Assembly: GCA_964504305.1 (NCBI GenBank)
Contig: CAZDEB010000010.1
Location: 62,001-126,000 of the forward strand
DNA: 64,000 nt
From: UBA11606 sp964504305
GTDB taxonomy: Bacteria > Actinomycetota > Acidimicrobiia > Acidimicrobiales > Aldehydirespiratoraceae
Reading direction: 5' to 3'
Shown here: one piece after another, positions 43,866 through 53,136 of the stretch
How positions within the stretch are numbered: the first letter of the stretch is position 1
Layout: each line of letters begins with the position of its first letter
The notes under the pieces: generated by a model
Told to the model about the DNA's origin: nothing
The model's input: only the letters and a program-made list of their open reading frames with translations
Database searches by the model: none
Program-made: the position numbers and the translations under genes

Positions 43866-44215
43866 GAGCCCGGACCCACGTCCGCTAGATCGTAATGAAG
43901 CGTAAACACGCGGTCGAGGTCACAAAGCTCGAGCACTCGACGCACTCGCGGTTCGGTCACAACCAAGCGAAGATCGCCCCCAAGGAGTCGGACCCGTTTG
44001 AGCGAACCGATTAGCACACCGAGACCAAACGAATCGATGAAGTCAACGCCGCTGAGGTCGAGCACCAGATGATGCTGCCCTTTGCTGACGGCGCTCATCA
44101 CGTGTTGACGCAGCTCGGGGGCGGCAAGCACATCGAGCTCGCCCGCGACGTCGAGCACCGACCAGCGCGACGCATCAGCCAGTTCGAACGTATGAGTATG
44201 GACAACTAGTTCCAC
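43862..44215 (-). CDS. STAS-domain anti-sigma factor antagonist
   Basis: A 117-residue STAS protein; the phosphorylatable serine is in VDFIDSFGLGVLIG. In its unphosphorylated form it would bind the RsbW-like kinase encoded by the next, overlapping gene and free a sigma factor. GTG 44215 is supported by TAGCGT six bases upstream. Its promoter faces that of the helicase gene, with a perfect palindrome between them. Confidence 0.88.
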   Translation of the reverse strand: MELVVHTHTFELADASRWSVLDVAGELDVLAAPELRQHVMSAVSKGQHHLVLDLSGVDFIDSFGLGVLIGSLKRVRLLGGDLRLVVTEPRVRRVLELCDLDRVFTLHYDLADVGPGS

Positions 44216-44221
44216 TTCACA

Positions 44222-44227
44222 ACGCTA
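44222..44227 (-). promoter_or_regulatory. Leaderless -10 box of the STAS gene
   Basis: TAGCGT, then 6 nt, then GTG at 44215. Confidence 0.6.
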
Positions 44228-44233
44228 CCGGAC

Positions 44234-44245
44234 CACACGCGTGTG
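44234..44245. promoter_or_regulatory. Perfect 12-bp palindrome between divergent promoters
   Basis: CACACGCGTGTG lies between the -10 boxes of the STAS operon and the helicase gene. Its location suggests an operator shared by both promoters; no matching known site is recalled. Confidence 0.5.
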
Positions 44246-44265
44246 ATTCGGTCACAGTCGTGTCC

Positions 44266-44271
44266 TAATAT
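44266..44271 (+). promoter_or_regulatory. Leaderless -10 box of the helicase gene
   Basis: TAATAT, then 6 nt, then ATG at 44278. Confidence 0.6.
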
Positions 44272-44277
44272 TGGCGA

Positions 44278-46593
44278 ATGGCTCTGGCGTCGGAACTTCC
44301 GTCCCCCTTCGAGGCGCTGCTTCGCGACCTCGAAGCCGACGGCCGACTCGTCCATGTCGAACACCTGGCGTCGCGGCCCGAACGTCATGGCCCCCTCGCC
44401 CGGCCATGGGCGACCAACGTTGCCGGTCACCTCGACAACTACAAGTTGTGGAGCCACCAAGCCCAAGCAATCAACTCAATCCGCGATGGCCACAACGTCG
44501 TAATCGCAACAGGAACAGCCTCTGGCAAGTCCCGTTGCTTTCAACTACCTATCGCCGAAGCCGTTGGCGATCCGGTCAAGCCGGGCACCGCACTCTTGGT
44601 GTACCCCACCAAGGCGCTTGCGCGCGACCAGCTACGAAGCCTCACCTCGATGCAACTGCCGGGCCTCGTGGCTGGCGCTTACGACGGCGACGCCAGTCCC
44701 GAAGAAAAGGCCTGGGTCCGCGACAACGCCAATGTCATCCTTACCAACCCCGACATGTTGCACGGCGGACTACTCCCCAGGCACGCCAAGTGGGACGCGC
44801 TGTTCATGCGGCTTCGTTACGTCGTCATCGACGAGCTCCACGTCTTGCGAGGTGTGTTTGGAACCCACGTCGCTCATGTGCTGCGCCGGCTGCGGCGTAT
44901 TTGTCGCCACTACGGCAGTGATCCGGTGTTTGTCTTTACGTCGGCAACTATTGGCCAACCCGAGCGGTTGGCATCGGCTCTGTGCGCCGCACCCGTCAAA
45001 TCGGTCACCGACGACGGCTCGCCTACCGGTCCCCGGCGCTTCGCACTCCTCGATCCGCCGGTGGTCGACGAGGCCACCGGAGCCCGCTCGTCGAGCAACT
45101 CCGAGGTTGCTTCCATCAGTGCCGCCTTGATCGATTCTGGTCATCGCACGATCACTTTTTGCCAAAGTCGCAAGGGAACCGAGCTCGTCGCAGCCGAGAT
45201 CAACCGTCGGCTCCCGCCCCACCTGCGCAACCGAGTCGTGTCATACCGCGCCGGTTATCTCGCCGACGAGCGCCGAACGATCGAGGACCAACTGGCAACC
45301 GGCCACACCAGGGGCGTCGTAGCCACGTCGGCCCTCGAGCTGGGTGTCGATATCGGCGACCTCGATGCGTGCGTGCTCAACGGATTCCCGGGCACCATCG
45401 CGTCAATGTGGCAACAGGCCGGCCGCTCAGGGCGCCGCAACGACCCGAGCATCGCGGTGCTCGTTGCCGGCGATGATCAGCTCGACCGGTATCTCATGGG
45501 CCACCCGAACGAGGTTTTCTCACGCCCGCCCGAACCGTCCGTGGTGAACACCACCAACCCTCACATTCTCGATCCTCACCTGGCATGCGCGGCTTACGAG
45601 TTGCCGCTGTCCTACGAAGACCTTCGCTGGTGGTCCGACGAAGAACTCCACGACGGTGTCCGAAACCTCGTGCGGGCCAGCCGCCTGCGCTTGCGCCGCC
45701 GCTGGCGCAACGGCCGAGAAGAACCCGTCGCCCACTGGTGTGGGACTGGCTTTCCTTCGCGCCAGGTCGGGCTTCGTAGCGGTACCAACGCCGAGATCAA
45801 GATCATCGATCACTACACCGACCGAGTGATTGGCACTGTCGATGCCAGCCGAGCCATCACGACCGTGCACGCCGGTGCCATTTACCTTCACCGCGGCCAA
45901 GCATTCGAAGTCACCGACCTCGACCTTGTCGATCACGTAGCTCGTGTAGTCGAGACCGACAACAGCACCTATACGCAGCCACGATCCGATGTCGATATCA
46001 GGGTCATCGCCTCTCGAAGCTCGCGCCGCGTCGGGCGAGCAACTTTGCATCTCGGAGATGTCGAGGTCATCACCTCGGTCAGCGGCTATCAACTCCGCGA
46101 TTCGAGATCGCGCAAGATTCTGGCCCACGAACCACTCGACCTGCCCGAACAACGTCTCACCACCACCGCATTTTGGTACGTCATCGATACCGACGCGATG
46201 GACGAGTCGGCCGACGCCAACCGCGATGCCCCCGGAACGCTGCACGCCGCCGAACACGCGGCGATCGGTCTGCTACCTCTATTTACGATCTGTGATCGTT
46301 GGGATGTTGGCGGCGTATCCACCGTGCACCACGACGACACCAACGGCGCAACGATCTTCGTTTACGACGGCTACCCGGGCGGGGCCGGCATAGCCGAGTT
46401 GGGCTGGGAAGCCGGCGCCGAGCACCTCCAGGCAACGTTGGAGGCCGTGCAGAGCTGTCCCTGCGCCGATGGTTGCCCATCGTGCGTGCAGTCACCGAAA
46501 TGCGGAAACGGCAACGAGCCACTCGACAAATTGGGCGCCACGACCCTGTTGGCGACGATATTGGGACCAACTTCCCCACCCAAACCCAGCTAA
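44278..46593 (+). CDS. DEAD/DEAH-box helicase with C-terminal DUF1998 domain (MrfA-like)
   Basis: Superfamily 2 helicase of 771 residues, related to MrfA, which acts in repair of mitomycin adducts. Motif I is VIATGTASGKSRCFQLP, motif II VVIDELHVLRG (DELH), motif III FTSATIGQP, motif VI QQAGRSGRRN. The C-terminal DUF1998 part holds four clustered cysteines in SCPCADGCPSCVQSPKCG, a likely metal site. The orthologous gene in mycobacteria is likewise close to topA. It is followed by a 53-bp gap and the HD-GYP gene. Confidence 0.93.
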   Translation: MALASELPSPFEALLRDLEADGRLVHVEHLASRPERHGPLARPWATNVAGHLDNYKLWSHQAQAINSIRDGHNVVIATGTASGKSRCFQLPIAEAVGDPVKPGTALLVYPTKALARDQLRSLTSMQLPGLVAGAYDGDASPEEKAWVRDNANVILTNPDMLHGGLLPRHAKWDALFMRLRYVVIDELHVLRGVFGTHVAHVLRRLRRICRHYGSDPVFVFTSATIGQPERLASALCAAPVKSVTDDGSPTGPRRFALLDPPVVDEATGARSSSNSEVASISAALIDSGHRTITFCQSRKGTELVAAEINRRLPPHLRNRVVSYRAGYLADERRTIEDQLATGHTRGVVATSALELGVDIGDLDACVLNGFPGTIASMWQQAGRSGRRNDPSIAVLVAGDDQLDRYLMGHPNEVFSRPPEPSVVNTTNPHILDPHLACAAYELPLSYEDLRWWSDEELHDGVRNLVRASRLRLRRRWRNGREEPVAHWCGTGFPSRQVGLRSGTNAEIKIIDHYTDRVIGTVDASRAITTVHAGAIYLHRGQAFEVTDLDLVDHVARVVETDNSTYTQPRSDVDIRVIASRSSRRVGRATLHLGDVEVITSVSGYQLRDSRSRKILAHEPLDLPEQRLTTTAFWYVIDTDAMDESADANRDAPGTLHAAEHAAIGLLPLFTICDRWDVGGVSTVHHDDTNGATIFVYDGYPGGAGIAELGWEAGAEHLQATLEAVQSCPCADGCPSCVQSPKCGNGNEPLDKLGATTLLATILGPTSPPKPS

Positions 46594-46646
46594 ATAGTCC
46601 AAACGGCCCATCATCGCTCTGACCGGTGTCACCGACTGGATAAGGG

Positions 46647-48479
46647 ATGGAGCCAACAACTCAAACCGAGACGCCCCAATGGCGGGCGAAGCCGGCGACC
46701 GCTGTCGCGCTCCGCGTCGCTATCACGCTGGTGCCGATAATCATCGTCACAGTTGCGGCGTGGCAAATCCATCTAGCACTCGGACCCCCCAGTGTCTTCA
46801 TCGATGGCGTGGCTCGCTGGGTTGCCCTCTCTACTGGTTGCACAGTCGCCATACGGCTGCTGGATCGTGTCGCCAAGAAGTTGTTGCCGCTCACGGTCTT
46901 ATTGCGGATGACCGTCGTATTCCCCGACGATGTTCCTTCGCGATTTCGCGTCGCCATGCGCTACGGCACAACCCGCCAACTCGAGCGAGATCTCAACTCC
47001 GGCGAACTAAGCGACTACACGCCTCAGGCGGCGGCCGAACGCCTTCTGGGACTGGTCACCCAACTCAGCATTCACGACCGGGCAACACGAGGCCACACCG
47101 AACGGGTCCGGGCCTACGCCGACTTGGTCGCCGACGAGATGGGATTCAGCACCGAGGAACGACAGAAGCTCCATTGGGCCGGGCTCATTCACGACATCGG
47201 CAAACTGTCGGTACCAGCATCCATTCTCAACAAGTCCGACCCTCTGACCGAACGCGAATGGCTCCAGCTTCGGCTACATCCAAACGAGGGATGGGCGCTG
47301 GTTCAACCGCTACGTCCGTGGCTTGGCGAGTGGGCCGAAGCAACGCGCGATCATCACGAACGCTGGGACGGCAACGGCTATCCGCAAGGTCTGCGAGGTT
47401 CAGAAATCTCGCGCGCCGGCCGGATCATCGCCGTGGTCGACGCATTCGATGTAATGACCTCCACCCGGTCGTACAAAGAGGCCATCAGCTTCGACGAGGC
47501 CCGAAGCGAGCTGGCGTCTTGCAACGCAACCCACTTCGACCCAGAAGTCATCCGTTCCTTTCTCAGCCTCTCGCTCACGAAACGTCGTAAGCGGTGGTCA
47601 TTCGTAAGTTGGGTTGCCAACTCACCCATCGTGGCATCGGTCAGCTCTGGCGCAGCAGTCCCCACCAGCGTGGTTGCCGGCATGGCCGCGGCGACGGTCG
47701 CCGCCAGCAGCATGGTGATCCCTGTCTCTGAGCCCGACCCGCCTCTGGAGATGGCCATAGAACGGGTCGTCGAGCCAACCACGACGTCGACGATTGCACC
47801 AACTACCACCGCTCCCAGCACGACCGTGGCGCCTACGACGTTGGCTCCTACAACTACCACCGCCCCCACGACCACCACCGAAGCGCCGGTTACGACCACC
47901 ACTGCGGCGCCCGCAACCACCACAGTCGCGCCGGTGACCACCACGCTCGAACCGGCGTCACTTCTGGCCAACGGGTACCTCGGCGGCGGCAGCGGCAACA
48001 TTCTCAACCTGGTGCCCTCGATCTCTGGCGGTCAAACCCTCAACGTTGACGGTGACGCCAACCCGGGGCTGACGATCCCCCGCTCAACGAGTGGTCTGAT
48101 CGAAATCAACAGTCCCAGCGTCCGGGCTTGGTCGCTTCCCGTCAACTCCGACACCGTCCTCGCGGGCAACGCTTCTCTACGTATCCACGCGGCCATCGAC
48201 GGCTTCCAAGACGGTTTCGCCGTACTTCTAGTCGGACTTGTTGAGTGCACAGGGCCTTCCTCGGGATGTACCGAGATCACCTCCGGCCAAACTGGCTTTG
48301 CCCAGGTCGGATTCGGCTCCACCTTCGGCGAAATCGAGGTGTACCTCGGCAACATCAACCGGACGATCGCCGCCGGCAACCATCTCCTGGTTACTGTTGC
48401 GGTTGCCCAAGACTCGACCCACGACGTGTGGGTCGAATTCGGCACCCCCACCTACCCGTCCGAGCTACGGATCACCTGA
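46647..48479 (+). CDS. Transmembrane HD-GYP phosphodiesterase with Thr-rich stalk and exported C-terminal domain
   Basis: A 610-residue protein probably degrading cyclic di-GMP. Two membrane helices (about residues 18-42 and 55-75) precede a cytoplasmic HD-GYP domain: HTERVRAYADLVADEMG near 149, LIHDIGKLSVPASIL near 182, HHERWDGNGYPQGLRG near 236, and RIIAVVDAFDVMTS. A further membrane helix (about 340-365) leads to a Thr/Pro/Ala-rich linker (residues 377-435) and a C-terminal beta-type domain outside the cell with a Cys pair (ECTGPSSGC). No RBS is clear before ATG 46647. The layout suggests signalling across the membrane, an unusual arrangement for this family. Confidence 0.8.
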   Translation: MEPTTQTETPQWRAKPATAVALRVAITLVPIIIVTVAAWQIHLALGPPSVFIDGVARWVALSTGCTVAIRLLDRVAKKLLPLTVLLRMTVVFPDDVPSRFRVAMRYGTTRQLERDLNSGELSDYTPQAAAERLLGLVTQLSIHDRATRGHTERVRAYADLVADEMGFSTEERQKLHWAGLIHDIGKLSVPASILNKSDPLTEREWLQLRLHPNEGWALVQPLRPWLGEWAEATRDHHERWDGNGYPQGLRGSEISRAGRIIAVVDAFDVMTSTRSYKEAISFDEARSELASCNATHFDPEVIRSFLSLSLTKRRKRWSFVSWVANSPIVASVSSGAAVPTSVVAGMAAATVAASSMVIPVSEPDPPLEMAIERVVEPTTTSTIAPTTTAPSTTVAPTTLAPTTTTAPTTTTEAPVTTTTAAPATTTVAPVTTTLEPASLLANGYLGGGSGNILNLVPSISGGQTLNVDGDANPGLTIPRSTSGLIEINSPSVRAWSLPVNSDTVLAGNASLRIHAAIDGFQDGFAVLLVGLVECTGPSSGCTEITSGQTGFAQVGFGSTFGEIEVYLGNINRTIAAGNHLLVTVAVAQDSTHDVWVEFGTPTYPSELRIT

Positions 48480-48498
48480 ACCCCCTGACTGCCCTGCT

Positions 48499-49968
48499 GT
48501 GAGCTCAACCGAACCACCCGTTGTCGTAATCGGGACCGGACCAACCGGAGCGGTCGCGGCCGCGACCCTCGTCGCACGCGGCGTTTCGGTTCTCGTACTC
48601 GAAAGCGGCGACCAAGCCCCCGGTGGCCTCGTAGTAAAAGCAGCCGGAAGAACCGTTTTTCGTAAGCCGGACCAAACCCAGCTCCGAAACAACCGCAACA
48701 GCTCGCCGCCGGGTCGACCCAGTGACTGGTGGTCAGCGCTTACGCCCGGCGGACTATCCAACTACTGGACCGCGGCGGTGCCACGATTCGCTCCAGACGA
48801 CTTCAACGTCGGAGCGTCGGTGGACGAGCGTTACAAGTGGCCTTTCGAATACTCAGACCTCGAACCGTTCTACGAAACCGCCGAGCACTATCTGACGATC
48901 ACCAACGACCAGCCCATCCTCGGCATACCTCACGGCGTCGGCGCCCACCACCGTCGCGCCCCTCGGGGCTGGCAACCGGTGATCGACGCCGCAGCAGCCG
49001 CCGGTGAGGGAATCGGGTTGACACCAGCAGCGATCGGGAACCGATGGATGGCGGCGCGACGCACCACCGAGTTCGAAAGCTACAGATGCGTGGTAGCCCC
49101 GCTCGAGTCGTCGCAAGAGTTGAAAGTACGACGCCGAGCTCACGTTTCCTCGATCCATTGGTCGTCAACGGCAGGGCGCGTGGATGGCGTAATGATCTCT
49201 GATCAATCCGGTGGCCCAGACGTTTTCCAACCGGCGCAAGCCGTGGTGCTGGCTGCGGGGACGATCGACTCGACCGCGGTCCTGTTGCGTTCGACCAGTA
49301 GCGACCATCCCGATGGTCTGGGAAACGCCGATGGAATCTTGGGCCGCTATCTCCACGATCATCCGCGTGAATGGTTCCTGGCCGAACTCGATTCCCCGAA
49401 GCCCTGTCTCGACCATCCACTGTTGGTGGCGCGTGCTTCGCACCACGAAACTGGCCTACTGGCCACTCAACATTCGATCGGTTTGGGAGCACCCGTCGAC
49501 CGTCTACGAGCATGGGCTGGTCGATCGTCACGCCGACACGGAGTGAACGTGTTCTCGACCATGATTCCAACCGACGATCTCGGCGTTCGACTCGAAGCCG
49601 ATCCGGGCGGTGGGCGAAACGATCGCATCGAGATCGCCCTCTCATACGACGGCTCGGCCATCGACAACCTGCGAGCAAACCGAGATCGGCTACGAGACAT
49701 TTTTGCGCTGGCCGGAATATCAATGACCACTGACGACCCGTTCCAGATGCCGGTACCGGGGTCGTCAGTGCATCTCGGCGGATCGATCCGCATGCACAAT
49801 CGTGCCGAGTTCGGTGTTCTCGACAAATGGAACCAGCTGCACCACGGTGACGGTCTCGTCGTGTGTGATGCCAGCTGTTTCACCACCAGCCCCGAGAAGA
49901 ACCCGACCCTCACGGCGATGGCGATCGCGATCCGCGCCGCCGATCACCTCGCCGACCAACTCGGTTAA
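48499..49968 (+). CDS. GMC-type FAD oxidoreductase
   Basis: A 489-residue flavoprotein of the glucose-methanol-choline class. The FAD loop is VVVIGTGPTGAVAAATLVARG near the N-terminus, and the C-terminal motif runs HLGGSIRMHNRAEFGVLD to LVVCDASCFTTSPEKNPTLTAMAIAIRAADHL, with the active-site His/Asn region. GTG 48499 lies 19 bases after the HD-GYP stop, so the two are likely cotranscribed; the open frame upstream of it is a shadow of the HD-GYP gene. Substrate unknown, possibly an alcohol or sterol-like compound. Confidence 0.85.
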   Translation: MSSTEPPVVVIGTGPTGAVAAATLVARGVSVLVLESGDQAPGGLVVKAAGRTVFRKPDQTQLRNNRNSSPPGRPSDWWSALTPGGLSNYWTAAVPRFAPDDFNVGASVDERYKWPFEYSDLEPFYETAEHYLTITNDQPILGIPHGVGAHHRRAPRGWQPVIDAAAAAGEGIGLTPAAIGNRWMAARRTTEFESYRCVVAPLESSQELKVRRRAHVSSIHWSSTAGRVDGVMISDQSGGPDVFQPAQAVVLAAGTIDSTAVLLRSTSSDHPDGLGNADGILGRYLHDHPREWFLAELDSPKPCLDHPLLVARASHHETGLLATQHSIGLGAPVDRLRAWAGRSSRRHGVNVFSTMIPTDDLGVRLEADPGGGRNDRIEIALSYDGSAIDNLRANRDRLRDIFALAGISMTTDDPFQMPVPGSSVHLGGSIRMHNRAEFGVLDKWNQLHHGDGLVVCDASCFTTSPEKNPTLTAMAIAIRAADHLADQLG

Positions 49969-49981
49969 CCAACCGCGCCAA

Positions 49982-50377
49982 TCACTCAAGGCGCATCGTC
50001 GCTTCGGCCTCGAGGGTGACATCGTTGAGCAATAGTCCGATGATCGGCACGGATGTCGGCTCGTCGTAGCTGACCTCGACCACGGCTCGACCGTTGCGTC
50101 GGCGCACTTCGACTTCGAGGCGATATGGGGCCAGGTCGCCAGCGACGGCAACGGCGCGTTCGACATCGTCGTCGGTTCCTCCAACCGCGGCTGCTCTCGC
50201 TCCTTCGCGGGCGGCGTGGGTGACCATGATGCGGGCGTGCACGACCAGACCTACTTGGATTACCGCAAGCAAAACCACCGCTATAGCGGGCAAGAGCAGC
50301 GCGGCCTCGACAGTTGATTGACCGCGGTCGGCGGTCGGGCCCGCGGCAGTACCGCGGGCCCGAAGCCGGATGCTCAC
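49982..50377 (-). CDS. TadE-like pseudopilin
   Basis: A 131-residue minor pilin of the Tad (Flp) system. A prepilin-peptidase type motif RGQSTVEAALLLPA, with Glu at position +5 after the Gly, precedes a hydrophobic helix, and the rest is exported. GTG 50377 overlaps the stop of the Flp-type pilin gene. It is the last gene of the tad run, ending 13 bp from the convergent GMC gene. Confidence 0.85.
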   Translation of the reverse strand: MSIRLRARGTAAGPTADRGQSTVEAALLLPAIAVVLLAVIQVGLVVHARIMVTHAAREGARAAAVGGTDDDVERAVAVAGDLAPYRLEVEVRRRNGRAVVEVSYDEPTSVPIIGLLLNDVTLEAEATMRLE

Positions 50378-50583
50378 GCGACCCGAGAAGCGACCGAGTT
50401 GATAACCCGATCAAGCAGGTCTGACACGGCCGAGGTGCTGGATGCCCACGAGATGACCAAAATGGCCATCGCCGCGGCTCCAAGAATCACCAGGGCATAC
50501 TCGGCCGTTGCTTGGCCGCGATCTGAGGCGGCCCTGAACCGCGAAATCATCGAAGTGATGACCGATGTGTAAATTGCTGACAT
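50374..50583 (-). CDS. Flp/DUF4244-type major pilin precursor
   Basis: A 69-residue prepilin. The cleavage motif is seen in DRGQATAEYALVILG (Gly then Glu at +5 and Tyr at +6), typical of type IVb Flp pilins, followed by a hydrophobic helix. ATG 50583 has GGAG seven bases upstream. The open frame runs far upstream (to 51471) but that is a shadow of tadC. It is probably the most abundant product of the operon. Confidence 0.88.
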   Translation of the reverse strand: MSAIYTSVITSMISRFRAASDRGQATAEYALVILGAAAMAILVISWASSTSAVSDLLDRVINSVASRVA

Positions 50584-50627
50584 GTTGTTTCTCCAGTTTG
50601 GAAAGGTAAGACGACGGGGAAGTCGAG

Positions 50628-51386
50628 TTAGGAGCCGGGAAAGCTGAGCTGACCCAGAGAACCAAGCAACACCGGCACAACGGTGAGCAACGCAAAGGCC
50701 GGCAAGACGCATACGACGAGCGGCAACAGCATCGTGACGGGAAGTCGCCGGGCCCGTTCTTCGGCCAGCTGACGCCGACGCCGGCGAGCCGAGTCGGACG
50801 CTCGCACCAAACCGGGTCCAAGAGCAGCACCATCGTGCTCGGCGGCGATGAGCACCGTGAACAGCACCCGAGCCGAGGGGCCGAGGCGTTCGACCGCCCA
50901 CTCGAGCGACTCGGCGAAGGTCTCGCCCGACCTGGCGCGGGCCAGTGTCTCGTCGACTACGACGCGGTAAACCCCGGGTAGCCACTCGACGCAGATCTCC
51001 AAGGAGTCTCGAGTGGATAGGCCCGAGTTGACCCCGAGATAGACAAGGTCGATTACTTCGGGAAGGCCACGCTCGATAGCCGCGGCTCGACGCTTGGTAC
51101 GCCGTCGAGCCCTCCCGATCGCCACCAACAGCGCTAGCACCGGACCGCCGACCAGCGCCGGGGGGAATACAACAACAAGTGCGACCGAGCTCACCGCTAC
51201 AACCGCCAATTCTTGATCGCTCAGTTCGGCGGTCACCGGCACGGCGCCGAGAAACGTTCGTAGACGCGAGCCGAGTGCCACACCGCGACCCGCAGACGCC
51301 GTAGCGGTTTGCGCCAGTCGAGAAGGTAGCCGCCGCGGCGACAAAACCAGCCACGCGACAACGCCCGACAGTACGACTTCGGTCAT
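50628..51386 (-). CDS. tadC: Tad pilus membrane platform protein TadC (type II secretion F family)
   Basis: A 252-residue membrane protein forming the inner-membrane platform with TadB. Hydrophobic segments near residues 45-70 and at the C-terminus flank the cytoplasmic T2SSF region with GLPEVIDLVYLGVNSGLSTRDSL. ATG 51386 overlaps the tadB stop by four bases. Confidence 0.88.
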   Translation of the reverse strand: MTEVVLSGVVAWLVLSPRRLPSRLAQTATASAGRGVALGSRLRTFLGAVPVTAELSDQELAVVAVSSVALVVVFPPALVGGPVLALLVAIGRARRRTKRRAAAIERGLPEVIDLVYLGVNSGLSTRDSLEICVEWLPGVYRVVVDETLARARSGETFAESLEWAVERLGPSARVLFTVLIAAEHDGAALGPGLVRASDSARRRRRQLAEERARRLPVTMLLPLVVCVLPAFALLTVVPVLLGSLGQLSFPGS

Positions 51387-52075
51387 GTCGCAACCGCTCC
51401 GGTGAGACGAACCATCCACAGCAATCCGATGGCGTCGAGGGTAAGCCCCACGCTGATACAGAGCCATCCAACCGGCGTCGTGAGCAACACTGTCACCGCC
51501 GAAGTGTCGAGAAACGAGAGCAAGGCCAGAAACACAACCGGTGACGCGGCCAACAACACACCGGAGGCTCGGCTCTGCGATGTCAGCGAGCGAACCTCAC
51601 GTTGCAGATCGGCCCGTTCGCGCAGCGTGGTCCCGGCCCGATCGAGAGCATCGGCCATCGCCGCGCCGGTCACCTGGCCAAGCCGAAACACCGCCCGCAC
51701 AACATCAGCGTCACCATGATCGAGTTCGGCGGCCCAATGATCGACCGCGACCCCCAGGCGTTCACCAGCGCTAACGCGTTGCATCACCGGTCGCAGAGAT
51801 GCGCTGAGCGGACCGTTACCAGCGACGACCCGGTCGAGCGCCCCCCGCAGGGTGGCGCCTCCACGAAGATCGCGGGCCACAAGCTCGAGCAGCACCGGCA
51901 AGGCTTGAATCTGGCGGGCTCGGTTTCGACGATGAGTCAGTCGCTTCCAGACCCTCGACCAACCGGACCGCTCCCTGAACACTTCGGATTCGACCACAAG
52001 CGGTCGCGCCGCCCGGCCCTGAGGGATGGCCGCACCAAGTGCAGCAAAGAGCCCACCAACAATGAGGGTGATCAT
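51383..52075 (-). CDS. tadB: Tad pilus membrane platform protein TadB
   Basis: A 230-residue companion of TadC. An N-terminal membrane helix (MITLIVGGLFAALGAA), a basic cytoplasmic T2SSF part with LELVARDLRGGATLRGALDRV, and two C-terminal membrane helices are visible. ATG 52075 overlaps the tadA stop by four bases (ATGA); the upstream frame to 52306 is a shadow of tadA. Confidence 0.88.
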   Translation of the reverse strand: MITLIVGGLFAALGAAIPQGRAARPLVVESEVFRERSGWSRVWKRLTHRRNRARQIQALPVLLELVARDLRGGATLRGALDRVVAGNGPLSASLRPVMQRVSAGERLGVAVDHWAAELDHGDADVVRAVFRLGQVTGAAMADALDRAGTTLRERADLQREVRSLTSQSRASGVLLAASPVVFLALLSFLDTSAVTVLLTTPVGWLCISVGLTLDAIGLLWMVRLTGAVAT

Positions 52076-53136
52076 CGCGACGCCTCCCAAACAAGGTCGA
52101 CTTCGGCTGGTCCGCACACTCGAGCCAAGGCCGCGACTTGCCGCTTTCCGTCGGACCCTCGCTCGACGTGCACCACGAAGTCGACGGCGTTGGCGATCTG
52201 CGTACGCAACGCCTCTAGCGGGACACCATCGCCACTCAACAAGGCCAGCGTTTCGAGTCGGTGTAGGGCATCCAACGGTCCGTTGGCATGAACCGTCGAC
52301 AGGCAACCTCGGTGACCAGTATTGAGCGCCTGCACAAGATCGAGAGCCTCACCACCACGCACCTCACCAACCACCAAGCGGTCGGGGCGCATTCGCAAGG
52401 CATTGCGAACAAGATCTCGAATCGTCAACAGCCCTACGCCTTCGGCCGACTCGGGACGCGCTTCGAGGCGGATCACGTGAGGGTGAGGCAAGCGAAGCTC
52501 GGCCGAATCCTCGACCGTGACGATCCGAGAGGTCGGTTCGATCAGTGTCGCCACTGCATTGAGCATCGTCGTCTTACCGGCCCCGGTACCACCACTGACA
52601 ATGATGTTCTCGCCCCGCAAAACCGCGTCGCGAATTTGGTTGGCGGCTTCGGCGCCGGCAAACGCGGCAAGGTCGAGCGTTCGCAGAACGAATCGGCGAA
52701 TCGTGATGTAAGGGCCGTCGAGAGCCACCGGAGGGACAACAATGTGCAAGCGGCTGCCGTCGGCCAAGCGACCATCGACACATGGTGAACTTCGATCAAC
52801 CCGCCGGCCGATTGGGGCAACCAAACGCTCGACCAGATGATCGATGTCGTCTCGGCTCAAGACAAGTGCTTGGGGCTCGAGCTTTCCGTGGCGCTCGATC
52901 CACACCGGACCCGGCCCGTTCACCATCACTTCGCTCACGTCGGGATCGGCAAACAGTTCTTCGATCGGGCCAAGCCCATCTCGACGAGCTATGACGCGCT
53001 GCACGAGAGCGTCGCGTTCGGGCACCGACAACAACGGGGCGTGGCGAGAAATGATCGACTCGACATCGGCCGTCGGGCCAAGGTCGAGAAGATCGCGATG
53101 GACCTGATCAAGCAAAACCGGGTGGGCGGAGGTCAC
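52072..53136 (-). CDS. tadA: Tad pilus assembly ATPase TadA/CpaF
   Basis: Hexameric secretion ATPase of 354 residues that drives pilus assembly. Walker A is SGGTGAGKTT (residues 181-190), the Asp box is VTVEDSAELRLP, Walker B is RLVVGEVRGGEALDL and the His box follows in TGHRGCLSTVHAN. GTG 53136 overlaps the tadZ stop (GTGA). Confidence 0.93.
   Translation of the reverse strand: MTSAHPVLLDQVHRDLLDLGPTADVESIISRHAPLLSVPERDALVQRVIARRDGLGPIEELFADPDVSEVMVNGPGPVWIERHGKLEPQALVLSRDDIDHLVERLVAPIGRRVDRSSPCVDGRLADGSRLHIVVPPVALDGPYITIRRFVLRTLDLAAFAGAEAANQIRDAVLRGENIIVSGGTGAGKTTMLNAVATLIEPTSRIVTVEDSAELRLPHPHVIRLEARPESAEGVGLLTIRDLVRNALRMRPDRLVVGEVRGGEALDLVQALNTGHRGCLSTVHANGPLDALHRLETLALLSGDGVPLEALRTQIANAVDFVVHVERGSDGKRQVAALARVCGPAEVDLVWEASR

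Noticed and set aside
48238..48498. N-terminal extension of the GMC oxidoreductase
   Set aside because: Overlaps the HD-GYP gene in another frame; the FAD loop begins only after GTG 48499.
50374..51471. A 365-codon minus-strand frame ending with the Flp pilin
   Set aside because: Only its last 69 codons are a gene; the rest is a shifted-frame shadow of tadC.
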